From the NCBI GenBank assembly GCA_009785705.1, contig WQVS01000052.1:1-9562 (forward strand): a stretch of DNA of 9,562 bases. Reading direction: 5' to 3'. A program made the position numbers and the translations under genes. Below are positions 1 to 6,625 of the stretch, piece by piece (position 1 is the first letter of the stretch; each line of letters starts with the position of its first letter). A model generated the notes under the pieces. The model saw nothing but the letters and a program-made list of their open reading frames with translations, was not told where the DNA came from and searched no databases. The DNA comes from Coriobacteriia bacterium (GTDB taxonomy: Bacteria; Actinomycetota; Coriobacteriia; WRKU01; WQUG01).

Positions 1-692
1 AAGGGCATTTCTCCCTCAGTGCCCGTTTCGGGATGATAGTAGTATGAGCCATATTCCTGATTGGACCAGACATTAAAGGCAAAAGCGACCTGAAAATTTC
101 TCTCAGTATAGAGTGAGGACATTTCAATAATGGGATGAGTTTCAAAGTAGCTAGGGTCACTATATTTTGCTACATCCGAAAACTGTGTTCCGTCGGGCAA
201 GTGATGCCCGTAGATGAATAGCAGGTCACTCTCTTCAGGGTCTTGATGTGGCCAAATATAGGGAATACCGCGCTCGTCAGGCTGGCGATAAAAGTCGTGA
301 TGTAGATAAAAATCCCAGTCATCATCAGGACTTCGCAACACAGGGTAATCTACTGCAGTTCCCGAGATACGAATCCATCCTACTAAATCAGAATTATTCT
401 CGTAGAGGTCTATGAACCTTGCCAGCATCTCTGGCGCAGACTCGGACTCTGGATAAGGTTCACTTTCTAGCACTGCCTCATGAGGTGGGGGAGTCTGTTC
501 TGGTTCTGGTGCAGGCGCCCAGTCGCTCGTTGCTAGTGAGATTGCCGACCAAGTGGTAAGTGTCAGGACTATGCCCAGCATTATCCATCTCAGTCTTTCT
601 GAGCGATATCCTGGTGTTTCTGTTGAAAATTTTCTTTTGAGCAGCATTAGCCTTTGTGGGAATTTCACTTTGTGGAATATCTTGCTAAACAT
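1..692 (-). CDS. Class B sortase, 3' part missing (cut by window edge)
   Basis: Membrane-anchored transpeptidase that joins sorting-signal proteins to the cell wall or polymerises pilins. I translated the minus strand: 230 codons are open to the window edge. Residues 1-35 are a basic cytoplasmic start, 36-55 one hydrophobic anchor (signal-anchor topology), 58-89 a Pro/Glu-rich linker outside the cell, and the sortase fold begins at about 90. Class B landmarks visible are 'VGWIRISGTAVDYPVL' (104-119), the 'YLHHDF' strand (129-134) and 'FIYGHHLPDGTQF' (159-171), in which H163 should be the catalytic His. The catalytic Cys and Arg would lie beyond position 1. The start is ATG at 692 with GGAAAGGG nine bases upstream (702-709); an in-frame stop lies just upstream of that. 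No substrate protein with a sorting signal is in the window, so housekeeping, haem-uptake or pilus roles cannot be separated. The family call is firm; the sub-role is open. Confidence 0.9.
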   Translation of the reverse strand, partial: MFSKIFHKVKFPQRLMLLKRKFSTETPGYRSERLRWIMLGIVLTLTTWSAISLATSDWAPAPEPEQTPPPHEAVLESEPYPESESAPEMLARFIDLYENNSDLVGWIRISGTAVDYPVLRSPDDDWDFYLHHDFYRQPDERGIPYIWPHQDPEESDLLFIYGHHLPDGTQFSDVAKYSDPSYFETHPIIEMSSLYTERNFQVAFAFNVWSNQEYGSYYYHPETGTEGEMP

Positions 693-858
693 TGCGCAAA
701 GCCCTTTCCTATATACGACAAAGACTCTCAGTCAGAGGATGTTTTTCTGATTGAGTTGTCTATGCCATCATCCGCACATCAAATTGCCTCTCCTACATTC
801 TACCTGTCTCTGCTTGAGTAGGCACAGGTAGTAACTTTTGTAAGATAAAAAGTGTTCT

Positions 859-884
859 CAGATAGCAGATAGCAGATAGCAGAT
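859..884. repeat. Heptamer tandem repeat (CAGATAG)x3 plus CAGAT
   Basis: Three exact copies of CAGATAG follow one another and a fourth partial copy, CAGAT, ends the array. It lies about 170 bp upstream of the sortase start and about 40 bp past the arcC terminator, so it falls in the sortase 5' region. Short exact tandem arrays can change copy number by replication slippage and alter promoter spacing. Whether this one does is not shown by a single sequence. Confidence 0.85.
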
Positions 885-920
885 GGTAGGTGGCAGCGCT
901 ATGTGTGGATGCTTATCTCA

Positions 921-951
921 GAAAAGAGGCACCCTGTAAGCGGGTGCCTCT
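921..951 (-). terminator. Rho-independent terminator of the arcC transcript
   Basis: A 10-bp perfect stem, AGAGGCACCC (925-934) paired with GGGTGCCTCT (942-951), encloses a 7-nt loop. Read on the minus strand it is followed by a short T run (TTTTC, counting the last stem base). It lies 46 bp past the arcC stop. On the plus strand no T run follows, so it acts in the minus direction only. Confidence 0.85.
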
Positions 952-997
952 GTGTAAAAGCTTTGTCGATACGAGTGGCTGGTATTGATATTGCTGG

Positions 998-1939
998 CTA
1001 GCAGTAGGGACAGATGACCCTTGTGCCCGTGGTGCCGCTTAATGCTTCTGCTGCTTTGTCAAGGCTGGTAATGATTGCGCTGCGTCCGCGCTTTGCTTCT
1101 GCGTAACCTATAGCGGCCTCTACTTTGGGTAGCATAGATCCTGGTGCAAATTGACCGTCAGCAATGTGTTTACGTGCCTCATCAACAGTCATTTCAAGTA
1201 GGTCGGCCTGGTCAGGCTTTCCGAAATTGATGGCTACTTGGTCAACGGCTGTCAGTATTAGGAAATAGTCGGCATCAATGAGTTCTGCCAACTTGCCTGC
1301 AGCAAAATCTTTGTCCACAACAGCATCAACACCTACATAGCGATGACCGCGCTTTACAATGGGGATTCCTCCTCCGCCCCCTGCAATGATAACTTCGCGT
1401 GCGTAGAAGAGTGTTTGCAGAGAAATGGTTTCATAGATGCTTACAGGCTTAGGAGAGGCTACTACTTTGCGCCAGCCCCGACCAGAGTCTTCGATGTAGG
1501 TATCACCTGTATCAGCCATTAGTTCCTTCGCTTGTTCTTCGCTGTAATAGGGGCCAATGGGTTTGGTGGGGTTTTGAAATGCGGGATCGTTTTCATCCAC
1601 AATAGTTTGGGTCAACATGGTTATGACGGGGATACCACTGACTCCGTTACGTTCGATTTCTGCATCGATTTCGTTCTGCAAATGATAGCCAATGTAACCC
1701 TGACTCATTGCTGTGCATTCTGCCAGAGGCATCCGGGGAGTAGTATTGGCTTCGGCACCAGCCTCAAAGGCTAAGTTAATCATGCCAACCTGGGGACCAT
1801 TGCCATGACAGATAATCAGGTTATGCCCAGCCAAAATAAGGGGCGTCAAGACCTTTGCGGTATGCTGTACGCGCTCCAACTGTTCATCGGGTGTATTGCC
1901 CAGGGCATTTCCGCCCAAAGCTACAACGATTCGACTCAT
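998..1939 (-). CDS. arcC: Carbamate kinase
   Basis: Cytosolic enzyme that moves the phosphate of carbamoyl phosphate to ADP, giving ATP, CO2 and ammonia; it is the energy-yielding last step of arginine deiminase-type and related fermentations. It has 313 aa, the usual family length. Amino-acid kinase landmarks are 'VVALGGNAL' (5-13), 'CHGNGPQVG' (44-52), 'RGWRKVVASPKP' (154-165, the family signature), 'AGGGGGIPIV' (186-195), 'DKDFAAGKLA' (209-218) and 'GSMLPKVEAAI' (267-277). The ATG start has GGAAGGAG eight bases upstream (1948-1955). It lies 92 bp downstream of the DMT transporter on the same strand and has its own terminator. No arcA, arcB or arcD is adjacent, so the source of carbamoyl phosphate (arginine, agmatine or a ureide) is unknown here. 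The family assignment is secure. Confidence 0.97.
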   Translation of the reverse strand: MSRIVVALGGNALGNTPDEQLERVQHTAKVLTPLILAGHNLIICHGNGPQVGMINLAFEAGAEANTTPRMPLAECTAMSQGYIGYHLQNEIDAEIERNGVSGIPVITMLTQTIVDENDPAFQNPTKPIGPYYSEEQAKELMADTGDTYIEDSGRGWRKVVASPKPVSIYETISLQTLFYAREVIIAGGGGGIPIVKRGHRYVGVDAVVDKDFAAGKLAELIDADYFLILTAVDQVAINFGKPDQADLLEMTVDEARKHIADGQFAPGSMLPKVEAAIGYAEAKRGRSAIITSLDKAAEALSGTTGTRVICPYC

Positions 1940-1956
1940 AAGATGTGCTCCTTCCG

Positions 1957-2011
1957 CGTCTTACACAAAAAGTACGATAAGAGAATTGTTTGTGTAGATT
2001 GTGTGTAGACG
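1957..2011. promoter_or_regulatory. Repeated TTGTGT(G)TAGA-like words in arcC leader, possible operator
   Basis: Between the DMT gene and arcC, two near-direct copies (TTTGTGTAGA at 1989-1998 and TTGTGTGTAGA at 1999-2009) sit next to each other. A third copy in the opposite direction (CGTCTTACACAAA at 1957-1969) lies closer to arcC. The outer copies form an imperfect inverted repeat, TGTGTAGACG against TGTGTAAGACG. This could bind a dimeric regulator of arcC or be chance in an AT-rich leader. No regulator family is assigned. Confidence 0.3.
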
Positions 2012-2031
2012 TATCAGTATAACGCATTCGA

Positions 2032-2916
2032 CTAACTACCAGGTAAGTCCTGCGGGCGATATTTTTTATCAATAACTAAATCTATAACAAGTCCTAGCGC
2101 AACTAGTAGTCCACCAGCTAGAAGCAGGGGTTCAAAGGTTTGACTAATTGCCATGTCGAAGATAAGGGCAGAGAATATCTGACCAACAAACATAAGCAGT
2201 GTTAAGTAGAAGGCTGACACGCGCGCAACAGTAATATTGCATATGAGTACTACCGACGCACCGAGTAGCCCGCCTAGGTAGATCAAGGGGTCTGGCGAAA
2301 GGCTAAGGGTAGGGAGAATGGCCAGTTCACCCTGTCCTAGTACTAGCAGTGCAACTATGGATAGACTCAGCCCTATTACATAATTGAAGAAGGTGCTGGT
2401 GTAAACGCTGGACTTTTCTGCTAGTTTTGCGTTGAGGGTACGTGATAGCACCACGCAAATACCAGCAGAAAATGATATGAGTACGGGAATCAGCACAAAG
2501 CTATCAACCATTACGATAATGCCCGCTACGACTAAGACAATGCCAATCAGTTTGCGCAGGTGGAAGGGATGTTTGGGCATTCCCATAAGACCAAATTGGT
2601 CGACCAGTAAGCCCATGACACTTTGTCCCAGTAATCCCAATGCCAGAAGTGCAGAAATAGTAATAAGCCCAAAGGCAAAATTGTTAAACAACGTGGTTAG
2701 GACTCCAATTCCGCCACCCAGATACAGAACCCAGGCAGCAGTGTGCTTAAAAGGGGATTCTTTGCGAATGAGTAGGACTATGGTCATGGCAAAAAGTCCA
2801 ACAAGGTGGATAATCACTGAGGCTGTGTAGATGCCATAATGTTCGGCAAGACCACCATTACTGGCAACCAATGCAGTAATTAGTAGACCAGCAAGAAGGG
2901 ATAGAAAATAAAACAA
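2032..2916 (-). CDS. DMT-superfamily transporter with two YdcZ/DUF606-type repeats
   Basis: Inner-membrane protein of 294 aa with about ten hydrophobic segments and almost no soluble part except a short basic tail (residues 284-294). The halves are similar: residues 1-138 carry 'GQSVMGLLVDQFG' (97-109), and residues 142-283 carry 'GQIFSALIFD' (245-254) at the matching place. This G-Q-x-x-x-x-L-x-x-D motif is typical of YdcZ/DUF606 proteins of the drug/metabolite transporter superfamily. Many members have one repeat of about 150 aa and work as pairs; this one is an internal duplication or fusion. The substrate is unknown. The chosen start is TTG at 2916, five bases after AGAGAGG; no ATG exists near the N-terminus in this frame, and an in-frame stop lies about 40 bp upstream. 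It precedes arcC by 92 bp on the same strand and may be co-transcribed with it. Confidence 0.85.
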   Translation of the reverse strand: MFYFLSLLAGLLITALVASNGGLAEHYGIYTASVIIHLVGLFAMTIVLLIRKESPFKHTAAWVLYLGGGIGVLTTLFNNFAFGLITISALLALGLLGQSVMGLLVDQFGLMGMPKHPFHLRKLIGIVLVVAGIIVMVDSFVLIPVLISFSAGICVVLSRTLNAKLAEKSSVYTSTFFNYVIGLSLSIVALLVLGQGELAILPTLSLSPDPLIYLGGLLGASVVLICNITVARVSAFYLTLLMFVGQIFSALIFDMAISQTFEPLLLAGGLLVALGLVIDLVIDKKYRPQDLPGS

Positions 2917-2948
2917 AAGGGCCTCTCTAGAATGCTTATCAGTAGTGG

Positions 2949-2989
2949 GCTGTCATTAGAACTGCAGTCACCAGGACTGCAGAGACAGC
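2949..2989. repeat. Nested inverted repeat in the divergent DMT/ABC promoter region
   Basis: Perfect 8-bp arms CTGCAGTC (2962-2969) and GACTGCAG (2975-2982) flank a 5-bp spacer. Outside them a second pair, GCTGTC (2949-2954) and GACAGC (2984-2989), also matches, with unequal gaps of 7 and 1 bases. It starts 33 bp upstream of the DMT start on the minus strand. It could be a regulator operator or a hairpin in the DMT 5' leader; no T run follows on either strand, so a terminator is unlikely. Confidence 0.55.
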
Positions 2990-3118
2990 TATGTTTCATA
3001 TTTAGTGGTACATGTGCTTTTGGGCACACTGCGCATAGCAACTGTACAGCATATCATCTACCTTGTATAAACTTCTAGCATGAGATAAATAGTCACTGCG
3101 TTAGGGGCTAAACAGTTC

Positions 3119-3124
3119 TATAAT
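3119..3124 (+). promoter_or_regulatory. TATAAT hexamer next to the ABC start, possible leaderless -10
   Basis: An exact -10 consensus ends seven bases before the ATG at 3132, the second in-frame ATG of the ABC gene. If used, the transcript would begin at or next to that codon, giving a leaderless message. Support is limited because the region 16-18 bp upstream has no good -35. An alternative promoter is TTGTAT (3063-3068) with TAAATA (3086-3091) at 17-bp spacing, which would leave a leader of about 30 bases. Neither is strong. Confidence 0.35.
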
Positions 3125-3125
3125 A

Positions 3126-5027
3126 ATGAGCATGACTAAGGAAGCAAAGAACAACAAAAGCCTGCCGCAGAAGCAAGGGCAAAGGCAAGGGCAGAAGTCA
3201 GGGCAAAGGCAAGGGCAAAAGCCAGAGCAGAAACAGGTTACGCTGACTAAGCGTAGCTTGTACTATTACTGGAAAGTTACACGTATGCAGCTGGGAATGT
3301 TTATTCTGGCAGTTGCATCAACTGTTGCTTATGTCTTCTTCTTGTCGTTCATCAATCCTCTTATGTTGGGGCGAATCATAGACCGTGTTTCATCTGACCC
3401 TGTTGCTGCAGACCAAGTTTTTACCGTATTTGGACCTTATATCCTGATATTCTTCTTGGTGAATCTGGTGGGGCAGGCAGGCAGTAAGCTGCAGGATTGG
3501 TCTGTCTGGAAGCTGCAGCTGCGCGCCAACTATGAACTCGCAACAATTTCCTTCGAGCAGCTAAGCAAGCAGTCCATGAACTTCCACAATAATAGATTTG
3601 GTGGCTCGCTTGTGTCAGCTACAACAAAGTTCATTAATGGCTATTCAAATCTAATTGAAGTGTTCATCTATGCATGGCTGGCGATTTTCTCAACAGCGAT
3701 TTTTACCGTAGCGATTCTGACCCCAATAGTTCCCCTTTATGTGGCAGCACTGAGCATTCTGCTCACTATTTATGTGGTTGCCGCAAACACGCTATTTAAG
3801 CGCATCTTGCCCTTAAATGCTGTAGCAGCTAACGCGCAAAACAAGCTGTCAGGCGTGCTGTCTGACATTGTTACTAATATCTTGTCGGTAAAAACCTATG
3901 GTCGCGAAAGCTATGAGTTTGGACGTTTTGAAGAAGCTAACAGGGAAGTGCTTTCCGCAGACTCAAAACGCATGTGGTCTTCAACCACACGCCAAATTGT
4001 TACTAGTGCGCTAACGGTAGTCATCATGATGGTGGTAGTGCTGTTTATCACTGGTGGAAATGCCTGGTTTGGCATTACAGCAGGCTCATTGGTTATGATT
4101 TTTTCTTATACTATGTCGCTAACCATGCAGTTTAATCGTGTCGGCTCTGCATTGGCGTCGGTTAATCGAGCTTTTGGAGATGCTCATGATATGACGGCGA
4201 TGCTTGATGAGCCGCGTCTTGTTGCTGATAAGCCAGATGCCCCAGACCTTAAGGTCACCCGCGGTGACATCTTCTTCGATGATGTAAGCTTTGCTTACTC
4301 GGATGAGGATGACCAGAATAAGGTCTTCCACGACTTTTCACTGCGTATCCCTGCAGGTCAACGTGTTGGACTCGTGGGCAGAAGCGGTAGCGGAAAGACC
4401 ACTTTAACAACACTGTTGCTACGTCTGTCTAACTTGCAAGAGGGCGAAATTGCAATTGATGGGCAAAACATTGCTGATGTCACCCAGGTATCACTGCGCC
4501 AGCAGGTAGGTTATGTCCCGCAAGAACCACTGCTTTTCCACCGTAGCATCCATGACAATATCGCTTACGGTCGTCCTGATGCCAGCGCAGAAGAAGTACG
4601 TGCAGCTGCAGCCAAAGCAAACGCACTGGAGTTCATAGAAGAGCTGCCCAATGGCTTTGAAACCTTTGTGGGGGAGCGTGGCGTAAAGCTTTCAGGAGGT
4701 CAGCGTCAACGTGTGGCTATTGCCCGGGCAATATTAGCAGATACTCCAATCCTGGTGTTGGACGAAGCTACCTCAGCACTTGATAGCGAAAGTGAAAGAC
4801 TCATACAGGAGGCACTGCAAAATCTTATGCAGGGAAGAACGTCCATAGTGGTAGCTCATCGCCTGTCAACAGTAGCCAGTCTAGACCGCATTGTGGTGCT
4901 TTCAGATGGTGGTATAGTAGAGGACGGTACCCATGCAGAACTGGTTGTCAAAGAAGACGGACAGTACGCAAAGTTATGGAATCGCCAAACAATGAGCACC
5001 GTGAGCACACCAGACGCCCAATCTTAG
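3126..5027 (+). CDS. ABC exporter, fused membrane and ATPase domains
   Basis: Homodimer-type half transporter of 633 aa, like bacterial multidrug/lipid exporters; substrate unknown. Residues 1-40 are a Gln/Gly/Lys-rich cytosolic tail with a repeat. Six membrane helices span about 55-335. The nucleotide-binding domain runs from about 378 to 620: A-loop aromatic near 389-391, Walker A 'GRSGSGKTT' (418-426), Q-loop Gln466, signature 'LSGGQRQR' (522-529), Walker B 'ILVLDEA' (542-548) with catalytic Glu547, and H-loop His578. All key residues are intact, so one chain can form an active homodimer. The start could be ATG 3126 or ATG 3132; neither has a close ribosome site (AGGGG at 3103-3107 is 18 bases away), and a TATAAT lies just upstream. 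It is followed 54 bp later by guaA in the same direction, with no terminator seen. Confidence 0.95.
   Translation: MSMTKEAKNNKSLPQKQGQRQGQKSGQRQGQKPEQKQVTLTKRSLYYYWKVTRMQLGMFILAVASTVAYVFFLSFINPLMLGRIIDRVSSDPVAADQVFTVFGPYILIFFLVNLVGQAGSKLQDWSVWKLQLRANYELATISFEQLSKQSMNFHNNRFGGSLVSATTKFINGYSNLIEVFIYAWLAIFSTAIFTVAILTPIVPLYVAALSILLTIYVVAANTLFKRILPLNAVAANAQNKLSGVLSDIVTNILSVKTYGRESYEFGRFEEANREVLSADSKRMWSSTTRQIVTSALTVVIMMVVVLFITGGNAWFGITAGSLVMIFSYTMSLTMQFNRVGSALASVNRAFGDAHDMTAMLDEPRLVADKPDAPDLKVTRGDIFFDDVSFAYSDEDDQNKVFHDFSLRIPAGQRVGLVGRSGSGKTTLTTLLLRLSNLQEGEIAIDGQNIADVTQVSLRQQVGYVPQEPLLFHRSIHDNIAYGRPDASAEEVRAAAAKANALEFIEELPNGFETFVGERGVKLSGGQRQRVAIARAILADTPILVLDEATSALDSESERLIQEALQNLMQGRTSIVVAHRLSTVASLDRIVVLSDGGIVEDGTHAELVVKEDGQYAKLWNRQTMSTVSTPDAQS
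3168..3236 (+). repeat. 12-bp-period repeat coding a QGQK/QGQR tail in the ABC exporter
   Basis: Codons 15-37 of the ABC gene repeat a degenerate 12-bp unit, CAAGGGCAAAGG or CAAGGGCAGAAG, giving Gln at nearly every second residue with Gly and Lys/Arg between. The period is a multiple of three, so gain or loss of units would lengthen or shorten the tail without shifting the frame. The tail is hydrophilic and positively charged, on the cytosolic side before the first helix. Confidence 0.8.
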
Positions 5028-5065
5028 CGCCGAGGTACATAAGGAGCACTCATCAAGCAAATATG

Positions 5066-5073
5066 AAAGGTGA
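5066..5073 (+). promoter_or_regulatory. Ribosome-binding site that fixes the guaA start
   Basis: AAAGGTGA lies eight bases before ATG 5082. A longer in-frame start, GTG 5070, sits inside this site and has no good site of its own, so ATG 5082 is preferred. An ATG at 5063 is in another frame. Confidence 0.7.
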
Positions 5074-5081
5074 CACAGAAA

Positions 5082-6041
5082 ATGCAGCGACCAGAAAAAT
5101 TAGATTTGCAGGATTATCTCAACCAGCAGACACAGCAAGTGAAACAGCAGGTAGGAGATAAGCGTGTGTTACTGGCACTTTCTGGTGGCGTGGATTCATC
5201 AGTGTGCGCTGCACTTTTGTCACGGGCAATTCCAGGCCAACTGAGCTGCATCTTTGTCGATACAGGACTTATGCGCTTGGACGAGGGTGACCAAGTAGAA
5301 GCAGCCTTTGCAGATAAAGATTTACACTTTATTCGAGTAGATGCTGAAGCGCGCTTCTTAGGCAAGTTGGCAGGAATCACTGATCCAGAACAAAAGCGCA
5401 AAATCATAGGTGAAGAGTTTGTGCGCGTATTTGAAGAAGAGTCTGAAAAGTTGGGAGACATTCCCTTTTTAGCACAAGGAACCATTTATCCTGACATCAT
5501 TGAATCGGGCAAAGATGGTCACGAAAACATAAAGAGCCACCACAACGTAGGCGGCCTACCAGAAGACCTAGCCTTCACTGGATTGGTGGAGCCCTTGTCA
5601 TTGCTCTACAAGGACGAAGTTCGTGCGCTAGGTACTATGTTGGATTTGCCCGATTATTTGGTAAATCGTCAACCCTTCCCAGGGCCAGGACTGGCTGTGC
5701 GCTGCATGGGTGAGGTTACTAAAGAAAAGCTAGATGCTCTGCGTGTGGCTGATGCGACTGTGCGCGAGGAATTGGACGCACTCCCTACCAGTCCCGACCA
5801 GTACTTCGCGGTAATGACCGACACCTACAGCGTAGGAGTACGAGACGGCAAGCGAGCTTACAGTCCTGTGGTAGCAGTAAGAGCAGTGGCCACAAATGAC
5901 TTCATGGTGGCGGAGTATGTCCATCTGCCTCACGATATCCTAAATCGCATTTCGCAGCGAATCACAGACACTGTTCCCACAGTGAGCCGCGTAGTCTACG
6001 ACATAACCAGCAAACCCCCCGGCACCGTAGAGTGGGAGTAA
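5082..6041 (+). CDS. guaA: Stand-alone GMP synthase ATP-pyrophosphatase subunit (no glutaminase domain)
   Basis: Converts XMP to GMP with ATP and ammonia in the last step of guanine nucleotide synthesis. The 319 aa match the C-terminal half of usual GuaA (about 515-525 aa). The PP-loop 'SGGVDSS' is at 34-40, 'LAQGTIYPD' at 130-138, 'KSHHNVGG' at 151-158, 'RQPFPGPGLAVR' at 196-207, and the dimerisation domain ends in 'KPPGTVEWE' (311-319). The class I glutamine amidotransferase half is absent; about 25 residues of polar N-terminal helix replace it. No frame with glutaminase motifs is visible upstream, where the ABC gene is intact, so this looks like a true short form rather than a broken gene. 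It must take free ammonia or a glutaminase subunit encoded elsewhere, as in archaeal two-subunit enzymes. It lies 54 bp after the ABC gene and 26 bp before a membrane-protein gene. ATG 5082 is chosen over GTG 5070 because of the ribosome site. Confidence 0.93.
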   Translation: MQRPEKLDLQDYLNQQTQQVKQQVGDKRVLLALSGGVDSSVCAALLSRAIPGQLSCIFVDTGLMRLDEGDQVEAAFADKDLHFIRVDAEARFLGKLAGITDPEQKRKIIGEEFVRVFEEESEKLGDIPFLAQGTIYPDIIESGKDGHENIKSHHNVGGLPEDLAFTGLVEPLSLLYKDEVRALGTMLDLPDYLVNRQPFPGPGLAVRCMGEVTKEKLDALRVADATVREELDALPTSPDQYFAVMTDTYSVGVRDGKRAYSPVVAVRAVATNDFMVAEYVHLPHDILNRISQRITDTVPTVSRVVYDITSKPPGTVEWE

Positions 6042-6067
6042 TCTAATACTTGATATAAGGAGAGATT

Positions 6068-6553
6068 ATGGCAGGTAGCGGAAGTGGTTCTGAGTCAAAA
6101 AAATTCAGATTATTTCGTGTGTTTGCTTTGGCAATGATTGTCAGTGTTGTGCTGGGCATAATGCACTGCGTGAGTGGTGAACTTCTCATTGCAGCACACA
6201 TGCAATTTGACTACATTGCTCAGGATTGGTATCACAGCAATCCTACGGTGGAGTTGTGGCACGGCACTGTCTGGATTGCCATAGGGATAGGAGTAACTTT
6301 AGCTTTTGGTGTCACCAGCAAATCTGTAAAGGTAGCTGCTTTGCAGGGATTTATTGTGGGCCTCTTCGTGCCGCTTATCTCGATATTGCTCTTAAATCTT
6401 AGAGACCTTGGTGAACCAGGTAGTGTAGGCTGGTTTATTCTTGCTCTCCCAATATTCATTTACTTGAACTTGTTGCCAGCGGTGATAGGTGGACTAATAA
6501 GTGTGGTTGGCTATGGCGGAAAGTATTTTTACCGGAAGAAGTATATGCAATAA
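6068..6553 (+). CDS. Unknown four-helix membrane protein
   Basis: I do not recognise a family. The 161-aa product begins with a Gly/Ser-rich stretch and a basic patch (11-17), then has hydrophobic segments at about 17-36, 66-83, 88-109 and 121-149 and a basic, aromatic tail 'YFYRKKYM'. Between helices 1 and 2 lies a loop of about 30 residues rich in His, Trp and Tyr (43-65). The lysine-rich ends suggest both termini are in the cytoplasm. The start is well set: AAGGAG (6057-6062) lies five bases before ATG. It starts 26 bp after the guaA stop with no terminator between, so it is probably in the ABC-guaA transcript. Helix number fits many small membrane families, so no function is proposed. Confidence 0.8.
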   Translation: MAGSGSGSESKKFRLFRVFALAMIVSVVLGIMHCVSGELLIAAHMQFDYIAQDWYHSNPTVELWHGTVWIAIGIGVTLAFGVTSKSVKVAALQGFIVGLFVPLISILLLNLRDLGEPGSVGWFILALPIFIYLNLLPAVIGGLISVVGYGGKYFYRKKYMQ

Positions 6554-6582
6554 AGTGGAGCAATGTATCACCTTGGTGCATG

Positions 6583-6595
6583 TTGCAGGGTGCAA
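6583..6595. repeat. Small hairpin upstream of the DEAD-box gene
   Basis: TTGCA (6583-6587) pairs with TGCAA (6591-6595) around GGG. It sits in the 89-bp gap between the four-helix protein and the helicase. GGTGCA occurs twice here (6576-6581 and 6589-6594). No T run follows, so a terminator is unlikely. A weak TATTCT (6604-6609) downstream could be a -10 for the helicase. Function unknown. Confidence 0.3.
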
Positions 6596-6625
6596 TCTAG
6601 CGATATTCTTCTTGTAGAGGCAAGC

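Larger units (their letters stand above)
693..997. other. Intergenic gap between sortase start and arcC end
   Basis: This 305-bp gap must hold the promoter of the minus-strand sortase gene and the end of the arcC transcript. It contains a heptamer tandem repeat (859-884) and a hairpin terminator (921-951), listed separately. I could not pick a convincing -35/-10 pair for the sortase. A TAGAAT hexamer on the minus strand near 795-805 could be a -10, but no good -35 sits 16-18 bp upstream. No small coding frame with a ribosome site was seen. Confidence 0.6.

Noticed and set aside
553..750. 65-aa plus-strand frame over the sortase N-terminus
   Set aside because: The minus strand here codes the sortase anchor with a good ribosome site; the plus frame has none.
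2432..2830. 132-aa plus-strand frame inside the DMT gene
   Set aside because: It lies antisense to the transporter and its Thr/Met/Pro-rich composition reflects the complement of membrane codons.
5070..5081. Longer guaA start at GTG 5070
   Set aside because: The GTG lies inside the AAAGGTGA ribosome site that serves ATG 5082 and has no properly spaced site of its own.
5063..5161. Short frame starting at ATG 5063 ahead of guaA
   Set aside because: It runs out of frame through the guaA start region, has only a distant AAGGAG (5041-5046), and its product has no protein-like pattern.
5114..5485. 123-aa minus-strand frame inside guaA
   Set aside because: It is an antisense shadow of a strongly conserved gene, Ser/Arg/Lys-rich without family features.
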